From: Candidatus Saccharimonadota bacterium
GTDB lineage: Bacteria; Patescibacteriota; Saccharimonadia; Saccharimonadales; UBA4665
DNA length: 64,000 nucleotides
Assembly: GCA_028289245.1 (NCBI GenBank)
Contig: JAQGGT010000003.1
Span: forward strand, 50,472 to 114,471
Direction: 5' to 3'
Below are positions 34,644 to 41,466 of the stretch, piece after piece (position 1 is the first letter of the stretch; each line of letters opens with the position of its first letter). The notes below the pieces were generated by a model that saw only the letters and a list, made by a program, of their open reading frames with translations, had not been told where the DNA came from and did not search any database. The translations under genes were made by a program, and so were the position numbers.

Positions 34644-35876
34644 ATGTCTCCCGAACTTCCCCAGCCCCCCGACCACCACGTTCGTAACATCGTAGCGGGC
34701 ATCGCCACGCTGGCCACTATAGCCGGCGGCGCAACCTTCGCCATCGCCGAAAGCTTGCCACACCGCAACGGACCAGCCCAACGTTTCTCAGCCGCGCCCG
34801 TTACCCCTGTTACCACCGCCCCGGAACGCACGCCGACCACCAGCCCAACTCCCCGCCCGACCGATCTCCATTCGGCACCAACGGTAAGCGCCAGCCCAAA
34901 GGCAACTATCGATCCAGCTCATCTTTCGGTGGGCCGTATCCCTACTCAGACTCATGATGTCGCACCGAGTAACGAGAAGCTTTTCTCACTCGGAGATCCA
35001 GCGGGCTGGGTAGTCTCAGCGGCAGCTCAAAAATTTATCGAACGCGACACCGCGCTGCTCCCTACTAATGGCTGCACGGGTCAAATTGTACGCAACAATG
35101 AAGGTGTAGCCATGGGTGTGGTTACTGCCGAACACTGCGGCCTCCGTGGTGCTGGTGGCGACTCAACCCCACGCGTGACCGGGAGCGACGGCAAAACCTA
35201 CATCGTCACCGGCGCACCAGAGGTTGCCGAAACTGGCAAACTCTCGACCGAGCTCCAGTTAGCCGGTACATTTAACGCCTATCTGGTTGCACCGCCGGCC
35301 GATACCAGCTTCGACATCGCCTACGGCAGCTTCGACGGCTTCACGCCACAGCAAGTAGCCAGCCAGTTTGAAGCCAGTCGAGCCAATCCTGCTAACTTAC
35401 AGCGCGGCCAAGAGGTATTTATGGGCGGTTGGCCGGTCGAACAGCCCGGCAACCCCGGCCCAGACGAACGCCAGGATTTCTCAATGCGCTATATTGGCCG
35501 CGAGACTGCGTACCAAAGTGCCCTCGGCGAAACCCTCGACATTGTCTGGACGGCGGTGGCCAACAACAAGGACAAAGCCGCTTGCACCCCACGCACCAGC
35601 GGTGCCGATGCCTTTATTATCGAAAATGGACAGCGCCAAAACATCGGTCCCGAGTCGGCCTACTGGCCCCTTACCGGCGATGACGGCTATGGTAAAAAAC
35701 ACATTCTGACCGCTGAGGAAACGGCCGTTCGCCGGGCCTATTTCCAGACGCAGTTTGGCGTCGACCTCAGTCAGGTCGATGCCCTGTGCGGTTTCAGCGT
35801 CGGCTCTCCCGATCAATCGGCGGCCGGTGGCGTTATCATCCACCCCGTAGCCGCGGCCGGCGACATCCCACGTTAG
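34644..35876 (+). CDS. Exported trypsin-like serine protease-like protein
   Basis: 410 aa. One N-terminal hydrophobic segment (~15-35) acts as signal or anchor, followed by a Pro/Thr/Ser-rich linker (~48-105). The rest resembles a chymotrypsin fold: GVVTAEHCGL (His, as in TAAHC), DIAYGSF (Asp) and a Cys followed by RTSGADAF where GDSGGP would be. The serine motif is degenerate, so activity is uncertain. Possibly processes surface proteins or host targets. Confidence 0.55.
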   Translation: MSPELPQPPDHHVRNIVAGIATLATIAGGATFAIAESLPHRNGPAQRFSAAPVTPVTTAPERTPTTSPTPRPTDLHSAPTVSASPKATIDPAHLSVGRIPTQTHDVAPSNEKLFSLGDPAGWVVSAAAQKFIERDTALLPTNGCTGQIVRNNEGVAMGVVTAEHCGLRGAGGDSTPRVTGSDGKTYIVTGAPEVAETGKLSTELQLAGTFNAYLVAPPADTSFDIAYGSFDGFTPQQVASQFEASRANPANLQRGQEVFMGGWPVEQPGNPGPDERQDFSMRYIGRETAYQSALGETLDIVWTAVANNKDKAACTPRTSGADAFIIENGQRQNIGPESAYWPLTGDDGYGKKHILTAEETAVRRAYFQTQFGVDLSQVDALCGFSVGSPDQSAAGGVIIHPVAAAGDIPR

Positions 35877-35878
35877 AT

Positions 35879-37348
35879 TTAGTGCATACCTACGGCAGAT
35901 TCGCCGGGGGCACCGTCGGCCGATGGATTGTGGCGTAGCACTAGAATGGCTGTTAACGAAGCTAAAATGCCAAATGTCGAGGCAATCAAGAAGCCACGCT
36001 GGAAGCCATGGACCGTGCCCGCTATCTGCACTGCTTGCAGAGCGCCATCATGGGCGTGGTTCGTAACATAGCGGCGAGTGGCTGAGGTACTAATGCCGAG
36101 CAACACAGCCAAACCAATGGCGCCGCCAATTTGCTGCGAGGTGTTGAGCAAGCCCGAGGCCAGGCCAGACTCGTGGGCCGGTACGCCGTCGGTAGCGGCA
36201 ATGCTGACGCTAACAAAGGTAGCGCCCATACCAAGTCCCATCAAGATCATGCCGGGAGCAACATTGCTCCAGAAGTTCCCGTTGACCGGAATATGTGACA
36301 GCCAAAATAGTGCACTCGATACAAATAGCGGTGATACGATTAAAATCGGACGATAACCGATGCGCTTAATGAGTCGCGGCACGTTGGTGGCAGTAAGGGC
36401 AATCACAATCGGGATCACCAAGAAGCTAAAACCAGTTTTAACGGCGGAGTAGCCCAGAATATTCTGCAAATACAGCGTGAGGAAGAAGAACACCGAGAAC
36501 ATACCGGCCGTCATCAACAGCATCAGGAAATCGGCACCCGACAGGTTGCGGATCTTGAAAATACCCAGTGGTATGAGGGGGTGTTTCACACGGCTCTCAT
36601 TAACAATAAATAGAATCAGCGCCGCAATGGCGATACCGAAGCGAATCAGCGACGGTGAGGATGTCCAGCCTTCAGTTGGCGCCTTGACAAGGGCGTAGAC
36701 CAGCACCATCAAACCACCCGTTACCAGCACCGCACCCGGCAAGTCGAGGCTGCTGTGATCGGCCGTAGACTCGTGCTTGTCGAGTATCCGCAGCGACGTC
36801 AGTACCACAAAGATGCCGACCGGCACATTAATAAAGAAGTTCCAGCGCCAGTCGAGGTACTGCGTGAGAATACCGCCGAGCAAAACGCCAACAGCTGCAC
36901 CGCCGGCCGCTACCGCACCCCAAACAGACAACGCAACATTGCGTTCGTGCCCCTGTCGGTACGTCACAAGTACGATAGACAGCGCCGCCGGCGACATGAA
37001 GGCCCCGGCCAGCCCCTGGAGCGCCCGGAAGATAATTAGCATCGTTCCCGATTGCGCCAAGCCGTCGGCCAATGAAACGATCGTAAATAAGGTGATACCC
37101 GTCAAAAAGACGCGGCGGCGGCCAAACAAATCAGCGGCCCGACCCCCAAGCAGCAGCGCCCCGCCGAAGGTCAGCGTGTAAGCGGTAACGATCCATTGCA
37201 GATTCTCGGGCGTCATATGGAAAGCCTTTTGGATGGCTGGCAGCGCCACGTTGACAATAGACACGTCGAGCACCACCATAAACTGTGCCAACGCCAGCAA
37301 TATTAATATCAGCCAATGGCTAGTTTGCTTACCTTCTGCTTTTGCCAT
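35879..37348 (-). CDS. MFS exporter, DHA2 (EmrB/QacA) family
   Basis: 489 aa with about 14 membrane segments. Motif A between TM2 and TM3 (GGRAADLFGRRRVFL), motif C in TM5 (AAVGVLLGGILTQYLDWRW) and the DHA2 N-terminus VVLDVSIVNVALPAIQ. Proton-driven export of drugs or lipophilic compounds. Start at 37348 (MAKAEGKQ) preferred over 37405. The promoter carries two perfect inverted repeats, so a repressor is likely, but no regulator gene is adjacent. Confidence 0.9.
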   Translation of the reverse strand: MAKAEGKQTSHWLILILLALAQFMVVLDVSIVNVALPAIQKAFHMTPENLQWIVTAYTLTFGGALLLGGRAADLFGRRRVFLTGITLFTIVSLADGLAQSGTMLIIFRALQGLAGAFMSPAALSIVLVTYRQGHERNVALSVWGAVAAGGAAVGVLLGGILTQYLDWRWNFFINVPVGIFVVLTSLRILDKHESTADHSSLDLPGAVLVTGGLMVLVYALVKAPTEGWTSSPSLIRFGIAIAALILFIVNESRVKHPLIPLGIFKIRNLSGADFLMLLMTAGMFSVFFFLTLYLQNILGYSAVKTGFSFLVIPIVIALTATNVPRLIKRIGYRPILIVSPLFVSSALFWLSHIPVNGNFWSNVAPGMILMGLGMGATFVSVSIAATDGVPAHESGLASGLLNTSQQIGGAIGLAVLLGISTSATRRYVTNHAHDGALQAVQIAGTVHGFQRGFLIASTFGILASLTAILVLRHNPSADGAPGESAVGMH

Positions 37349-37410
37349 ATGTATTACCGCCCTACTCCTGTTGTGAGGATGGCCAGGCTCACAGCTTGGC
37401 CACATTTCTA

Positions 37411-37464
37411 TTACTATACATAGTAAAGGTTAGCGATTGGCAGTGTCAACTGCAAACTGCCAAT
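37411..37464 (-). promoter_or_regulatory. MFS promoter with two inverted-repeat operators
   Basis: TTGACA (37444-37449 on the minus strand) and TACTAT (37420-37425), 18-bp spacer. The -10 lies in the perfect palindrome TTACTAT-AC-ATAGTAA (37411-37426). The -35 lies in the loop of a second perfect repeat, ATTGGCAGT (37436-37444) with ACTGCCAAT (37456-37464). Either could be bound by a TetR- or MarR-type repressor. Confidence 0.6.
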
Positions 37465-37499
37465 TGCCTACATTCATGACGCCTCGCCATCGGCTTAGC

Positions 37500-37970
37500 T
37501 TAATTATCCTTGGTGGATTTTGGCAGGAAGTGAGTCATGCCAATAGTCAGAACTTCAACGATAATAATGATGGCGAGTGAGGCGTAGAATACCGAGAACA
37601 GCCGGTTATGGATGCTATCTTGGATTTGCTCGATAAAGATCGGCACGGCCGCCACTAGCAACACTAGCGTTAGCAGACGCATAACGGTCTTCATAAAATT
37701 AGCACCACTTAATATGTGCCCCTTGATCTGGCCGTCTTCGCGGCGGACATCCACGACCGTACTAATCTGCAGCAACACAATGATCAAGAAAATCATTACC
37801 CACAGCACGATCCGGAAGGCCGCAATGCTCTGCTTAGGCAGTGTATTAAGCGCGACATCATACATAAACGTTTGGGCCACCATTAGAAACGAAAAGGTCT
37901 CCAGCAAACCCTTGTTCTTGTCAAAATACTGAAACACCCACGCAATATTACTGCCAATAAATTTCTTCAT
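37500..37970 (-). CDS. Four-segment membrane protein, 156 aa
   Basis: Unrecognised. Hydrophobic segments near residues 23-43, 54-72, 93-113 and 125-147, with a basic C-terminus. The ATG at 37970 is 6 nt after TATAGT (37977-37982), whose partner CTCACA lies at 38000-38005, so it is probably leaderless. Confidence 0.65.
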   Translation of the reverse strand: MKKFIGSNIAWVFQYFDKNKGLLETFSFLMVAQTFMYDVALNTLPKQSIAAFRIVLWVMIFLIIVLLQISTVVDVRREDGQIKGHILSGANFMKTVMRLLTLVLLVAAVPIFIEQIQDSIHNRLFSVFYASLAIIIIVEVLTIGMTHFLPKSTKDN

Positions 37971-38047
37971 AGCTCTACTATATCAGGTAGTTTTGCGCGT
38001 GTGAGCTTCGGAGTAGCCCCTGTGGTGGGCTACGGCTGGCATGCCTT

Positions 38048-38083
38048 GCAGGCATAGCCGTGCCTGCCAGCGACTGCTATAAT
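38048..38083 (+). promoter_or_regulatory. Extended -10 promoter and upstream hairpin
   Basis: TGC-TATAAT (38078-38083) lies 7 nt before the ATG at 38091; no clear -35. Just upstream, CGGCT/AGCCG and ATGCC/GGCAT arms (about 38031-38060) form a bulged hairpin that may be the terminator-like end of an upstream signal or an operator. Confidence 0.5.
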
Positions 38084-38090
38084 CTCAATC

Positions 38091-38180
38091 ATGAACCAGC
38101 AGTTAAATGACACTGCAAACAAACCCGCCGAAGCTACCCAAAAGTCCTATGGGCAATATATAGCTGCCATACGCGTATGA
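38091..38180 (+). CDS. 29-residue ORF coupled to the HExxH gene
   Basis: ATG at 38091 directly behind an extended -10, so leaderless, encoding a peptide that begins MNQQLNDTANKPAEATQ. Its TGA overlaps the ATG of the next gene (ATGA, 38177-38180). A leaderless first ORF that hands ribosomes to the second would explain why the second gene has no SD. Confidence 0.5.
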   Translation: MNQQLNDTANKPAEATQKSYGQYIAAIRV

Positions 38181-38815
38181 AATTTGTCGTCAAACCAGCC
38201 GATGATTCGTTCGAAATGATGCTAGAAGCAGGCCAATATGCCCGCATCTGGCAAGAGCACTCCGAAACAATTCTAAATGCCTTCAAAAATATAACTGGAC
38301 TTGAATTTCAGCAACGTCTTATAACGGCTAGAATAACTAACGGCACATACGGTAACGCCGGCTTGCCGGGCAAGGCAATGATTCTGCCCGGCAACTACGC
38401 GGCCGAGGATCGCAAGATATGCACGCTAATGCACGAACTCGGCCATCGCCTGCTTGGCGGCAATGCCCTGAATTCCGTTGCACTAGGATTGGTGGCCGAT
38501 ACAGACGAAAATTTTAATGATTGGCAGTGGTATGAACACCGACACCTGTACTTATTCCTGCACGACGCCGTCGCCGATGCGTTTGGTCCGGAGTATGCCG
38601 AACGGTGCACTAAGGACGAGCTGAACAATGAACCTGAGTATTATCACGAGGCCTGGGAATGGGCTATGAACCTGACTTTTGAGCAGCGGCAGCGCGCAGT
38701 CCGGCTGCTGACCGCCGAAGCCCTGCCCCGCAATCGCTGGCATGAAAGGGACGATTTAGATGAAATCCTGCCGAGAGACCCTGCCGAATGGTTCAAGAAA
38801 CTCCATCCGGAATAA
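38177..38815 (+). CDS. Putative zinc metallopeptidase-like protein (HExxH)
   Basis: 212 aa, no signal peptide. LMHELGHRLLGG gives a gluzincin/minigluzincin-type HExxH with Gly; a later Glu-rich helix (HLYLFLHDAVADAFG) could supply the third ligand. The C-terminal third is charged. Cytoplasmic protease or toxin-like domain are both possible. Translationally coupled to the short upstream ORF; its 3' end overlaps the convergent 38756 gene by 60 bp. Confidence 0.6.
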   Translation: MKFVVKPADDSFEMMLEAGQYARIWQEHSETILNAFKNITGLEFQQRLITARITNGTYGNAGLPGKAMILPGNYAAEDRKICTLMHELGHRLLGGNALNSVALGLVADTDENFNDWQWYEHRHLYLFLHDAVADAFGPEYAERCTKDELNNEPEYYHEAWEWAMNLTFEQRQRAVRLLTAEALPRNRWHERDDLDEILPRDPAEWFKKLHPE

Positions 38816-38971
38816 ATATAAGGTGCCGGAGACTACAGTCTCCTTTGCCCAAGCGAAATAATCACTACCTGTAGTATCTACTGGCACACGAAAGAAGTCG
38901 GCACAACCGTGGGTTTCCGAGTCTTCCGAAATACCTATCAACTCACCGCTTACTATACCTTTTTCTGACAT
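38756..38971 (-). CDS. Small acidic protein, 71 aa
   Basis: Unrecognised; short beta-rich acidic protein, no membrane segment. Supported mainly by its promoter: TTGACA (39019-39024), 17-bp spacer ending TGA, TAGTAT (38996-39001), about 24 nt upstream of the ATG. Its 3' 60 bp are antisense to the HExxH gene. Confidence 0.5.
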   Translation of the reverse strand: MSEKGIVSGELIGISEDSETHGCADFFRVPVDTTGSDYFAWAKETVVSGTLYLFRMEFLEPFGRVSRQDFI

Positions 38972-38995
38972 TTTTATTTTTAACTTCGTTAATAA

Positions 38996-39046
38996 ATACT
39001 ATCACTCTTACGCTTATTTGTCAATGTTAATCACCTCTGTTAAACT
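38996..39046. promoter_or_regulatory. Divergent promoters sharing one -35 (38971 gene and ychF)
   Basis: Leftward: TTGACA (39019-39024) with TAGTAT (38996-39001). Rightward: TTGTCA (39018-39023), 17-bp spacer, TAAACT (39041-39046), 7 nt to ATG 39054, the original ychF start. The two -35 boxes are the two strands of TTGTCAA. After insertion of the mobile element the rightward promoter no longer feeds ychF but the element's left end. Confidence 0.65.
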
Positions 39047-39053
39047 ATACCCT

Positions 39054-39073
39054 ATGAGTTCACTTCAAATTGG
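39054..39073 (+). pseudogene. ychF: Stranded original 5' end of ychF
   Basis: ATG plus MSSLQIG, ending in the ATTGG core. Joined to 46830 onward it gives MSSLQIGIVGLPNVGKST, a normal YchF N-terminus. In the present state the frame runs into the element and stops after 11 codons (TAA at 39087-39089). The promoter and start belong to the uninterrupted gene. Confidence 0.85.
39069..39073 (+). repeat. attL core
   Basis: ATTGG shared with attR. Left of it is ychF sequence, right of it the recombinase 3' fragment. Flanks are ATTGGTACAG here and ATTGGCATAG at attR. Confidence 0.8.
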
Positions 39074-39208
39074 TACAGATATTCTGTAACCCAACAACCT
39101 TTTGAACTAAAACTGACTATGCCACCGACCGATAAGGGTGGGCGCGGCTACTCCGATGAGCTTGTCCTCTCACTCACCGAAGAATTGAATAAATCACAAC
39201 AGGTGTAG
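39074..39208 (+). pseudogene. Detached C-terminal coding end of the serine recombinase
   Basis: 44 codons plus TAG, open in the frame that continues the recombinase through its TGG codon at attR: YRYSVTQQPFELKLTMPPTD, then an acidic helix ending NKSQQV. No start codon of its own near the beginning. In the excised circle it would complete a 589-residue recombinase; in the integrated state it is orphaned. Confidence 0.85.
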
Positions 39209-39515
39209 CTGGCACTCACCCACCCTAGAGTGCTAAAATGACGGTGGGACACTTAGGTGTCAGTACGTTAAAGCTCCGACCTATCCGATGTTGCGACATG
39301 GCTTACTTGGCCATAACAGGTCCCTCCAATGATGTCTTCTTGGTATTCGCCTTGACTGTCTTGGAGATGACTGAGTACGGGTTAACCTGAATATACTTAA
39401 ACTATTATTCTTACCAACTTGTATAACTTTACTGTTCTTAGTGGGAGCAGTGCGCTTGTCGCCTTTTGGGCAACTAGGATATGGCACGGCCGAACGGCCA
39501 GAAAGGAGCAATGCG
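39209..39515 (+). other. 307-bp structured region upstream of the RT operon (candidate msr-msd or leader RNA)
   Basis: No convincing gene. It holds: an interleaved pair of stems (GCACTC 39212-39217 with GAGTGC 39228-39233; CCCACC 39219-39224 with GGTGGG 39243-39248) that fits an H-type pseudoknot; a hairpin GACAC-TTAG-GTGTC (39248-39261 region); ATGT-TGCG-ACAT and ATGGC-7 nt-GCCAT (about 39288-39314); GGGAC near 39246 that can pair with GTCCC near 39321; and a GGCC-GAAC-GGCC hairpin just before the SD of the next ORF. Retrons keep their ncRNA upstream of the RT, so this is the first place to look. Confidence 0.45.
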
Positions 39516-39707
39516 ATGAAAGCAGAGCGTACAAAGTACAAGCGCACGACGCCAAAGACAACTGTTGAGTATTCCAACGTGAACATAGAACTCAAACTCA
39601 ACGCCAGTTTCGCCGCCTTGATTGACACAGTCGTCAAGATAGCCAAGCGTATCTTTGGCCTCCACTATATGTATATGAGTCAGTCGTATCCATATAGTGC
39701 CGTATGA
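39516..39707 (+). CDS. 63-residue basic ORF coupled to the RT
   Basis: ATG at 39516 has a strong SD (AAAGGAG, about 10 nt upstream), and its TGA overlaps the RT start (ATGA 39704-39707). Basic N-terminus (MKAERTKYKRTTPKTT), then a hydrophobic/amphipathic stretch (FAALIDTVVKIAKRIFG) and a Tyr-rich tail. Unrecognised. The same DNA also forms hairpins (TTGAC/GTCAA, AAGATA/TATCTT, CACTATATG/CATATAGTG), so it could be both coding and structured RNA. Confidence 0.55.
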   Translation: MKAERTKYKRTTPKTTVEYSNVNIELKLNASFAALIDTVVKIAKRIFGLHYMYMSQSYPYSAV

Positions 39708-40552
39708 CCACCACTGAACAAATCGAAAAATTACTTGCCACCTATCCCACCGACGCAAAGGCGTGGAGTAGCCGAGAGCCGAAGCCAAGCGGTGGTTTCC
39801 GCAAGATTACAAAGCCAAATAAATCACTTGGCAAGTGGCTGCAACACACCAACAATGAGCTATTCGCAATACGACCAAACTGGCCGTCTTTTATGCATGG
39901 TGGGCTGAAGAAGCACAGCTACGTCACCCACGCACGTCCTCACGTCAACAAGCCCTGCGTTATCACGATTGACGTTAGAAAGTGCTTCGATTCCATAACT
40001 ACACAACAAGTTGCTGGCTGCTTTGAGTCCGAGCTAGGCATTAGCAGCAAACTTGCCGCCGAACTGGCCGAGCGACTATGCTTCAAAGGTGCAGTTGCAC
40101 AGGGGTTTGCTACGAGCAACTTCGTCTGCAACCTTTATTTGCGGAAGCCCCTACTTGCTATCGCTAGAACCCTCAAGCCACAAGACTTGGCACTCACCAA
40201 CTATGTTGATGATATTGCCGTCTCTGGCAGTATCGGCGACACGGGTGCAGTCATAAACGTAATCGCGTTGCAGCTTTCTAAATCAGGGTTGGCTATCAAC
40301 AAATCCCGTGACAAAGTAAAAGTGATGCACTCTGGCCAGCGTCAGATTGTCTGTGGCCTTCTGGTAAATCGAAAGCTCACGATAACAAGAGCGAAAAAAC
40401 TTGAACTATTCAGCCTAGTTGCTCGTGGAGCAATTACTGAGGCCAGCCTAGACGGTTGGCTATCAAATTTGCACAATGTTGACCCAAAGTTTCAGCGGAA
40501 ACTAAGTGCATTTGCTACTAAAAAAGGGCTTTTAAAGCCCGCAAGTTCTTAA
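39704..40552 (+). CDS. Retron-type reverse transcriptase
   Basis: 282 aa, short for the family (usually ~300-330). Visible motifs: SGGFRKITKPNKSL (N-terminal, RT1), HGGLKKHSYVTHARPH (~64-79, corresponds to retron HG and NAxxH with N replaced by H), VITIDVRKCFDS (Asp89, motif A), GFATSNFVCN (QGxxTS-like), YVDDIAVSG (166-174, motif C), and RQIVCGLLVN (215-217 VCG where retrons have VTG). No endonuclease or maturase domain. Retron RTs make multicopy single-stranded DNA from an adjacent ncRNA, usually in anti-phage systems. Coupled to the ORF before it. Confidence 0.8.
   Translation: MTTTEQIEKLLATYPTDAKAWSSREPKPSGGFRKITKPNKSLGKWLQHTNNELFAIRPNWPSFMHGGLKKHSYVTHARPHVNKPCVITIDVRKCFDSITTQQVAGCFESELGISSKLAAELAERLCFKGAVAQGFATSNFVCNLYLRKPLLAIARTLKPQDLALTNYVDDIAVSGSIGDTGAVINVIALQLSKSGLAINKSRDKVKVMHSGQRQIVCGLLVNRKLTITRAKKLELFSLVARGAITEASLDGWLSNLHNVDPKFQRKLSAFATKKGLLKPASS
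40526..40540 (-). terminator. Terminator of the VanX-like operon, inside the RT 3' end
   Basis: On the minus strand GGGCTTT/AAAGCCC hairpin followed by TTTTTT, 28 nt after the minus-strand stop at 40568. It overlaps the last RT codons. Confidence 0.7.
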
Positions 40553-40567
40553 AACTAGCAGCTTTCT

Positions 40568-41431
40568 TTATTGGTTAGGTTCGGCTAAAGAATAATAAGC
40601 TGCTTCATCGCCACGAACCTTTGCGGCAAGCTGGTCGCCTGAACCCCAGTGCCACCATTCAGTCGGATTGCAGACTAAACCAGTTTCTACACCGAACGCT
40701 TGCCCTGTCATAATCGCATAGTAAGCTCGTCTATTGCGTTGTGCTTGCCTATCTTCATCTGTTTGAGGTTCATGTAATTCAAAGTAATCAGGCAGGATTC
40801 TATCGCTTGTATCGGCGTCGCTATGACCAATAGGAATTTGGCTGCCCTCAACGTAATCACTTGTATCCTGCTTATAGCGCAAAATAATGTCTAACGCTCC
40901 GCCAGTCGCATGAGGTGAAGGCTTCTTGGGGTCTGATGAAGGCACGGCGATAAGGTCTTTTATACGTTCTGCTACTTCTTCGTCGCTCATATCGGGGTGA
41001 TTATCACGCAGCAAAGCTGGTATCAGCTCGTCGTGTAACTGCGTTTGTAATGACACTGGTCTTAAAGCGTCTTCCGCATAAAGTTCAACTTCCCCGCCAA
41101 AAAACTCCGTGATAGCAGGATTTTGTAGAGCTGTATTTATCTTAGCCAAAGTTTCGGCTACCGACTTACGCAGGTACATATTAGATGGAACGCCAGGCAC
41201 GGGTTCTTCTGTGGCAGCGTTGGGTCGTGAGTAGTAGGCTTGTCCAGCAAGTCCATAATCGGCAATATCTACAAGCGGTTCACTGAACTTAGGGTGCGCC
41301 GTGTCGATAGGCAAATCGTTATACCCCTTTTTGCGCTCACGCAGCCCGTCCATATTCGGAACAGGCTGCAATAGAGCTTCTTCTATAAGTTGGTCAAAAC
41401 CTTGTTCGTGTGATTGTGGCACTTCAGACAT
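40568..41431 (-). CDS. M15-family D-Ala-D-Ala dipeptidase-like protein (VanX-like)
   Basis: 287 aa, no signal peptide. Zinc and catalytic motifs of M15D: SPHATGGALDI (HxxxxxxD) and TEWWHWGS (Glu and third His ligand); VELYAEDALRP matches the substrate-binding Arg region. VanX enzymes cut D-Ala-D-Ala, a cell-wall precursor. Its location in a mobile element next to an RT suggests a resistance, competition or effector role. Follows 41467-42423 by 35 nt, with a -10-like TATACT 9 nt before the ATG. Confidence 0.75.
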   Translation of the reverse strand: MSEVPQSHEQGFDQLIEEALLQPVPNMDGLRERKKGYNDLPIDTAHPKFSEPLVDIADYGLAGQAYYSRPNAATEEPVPGVPSNMYLRKSVAETLAKINTALQNPAITEFFGGEVELYAEDALRPVSLQTQLHDELIPALLRDNHPDMSDEEVAERIKDLIAVPSSDPKKPSPHATGGALDIILRYKQDTSDYVEGSQIPIGHSDADTSDRILPDYFELHEPQTDEDRQAQRNRRAYYAIMTGQAFGVETGLVCNPTEWWHWGSGDQLAAKVRGDEAAYYSLAEPNQ

Positions 41432-41466
41432 TATAGCTTCAGTATATTCGGTCTTTTGAACAAGAA

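Noticed and set aside
39209..39240. CIRCE heat-shock operator (TTAGCACTC-N9-GAGTGCTAA)
   Set aside because: Spacer is 10 rather than 9 and the left arm reads CTGGCACTC; no chaperone gene follows. The interleaved GGTGGG pairing explains the sequence as well.
39238..39390. 50-codon plus-strand ORF beginning MTVGHLGVS
   Set aside because: The ATG sits in the pseudoknot/hairpin region with no SD, and the sequence looks unlike a protein (odd composition, no relatives recognised).
39281..39646. 121-codon minus-strand frame across the structured region and the 63-aa ORF
   Set aside because: Low-complexity Arg/Ser composition, no SD, overlaps a better-supported plus-strand ORF. A shorter minus-strand frame ending ...EGPVMAK near 39303 was also noted but has no start codon and only 30 codons.
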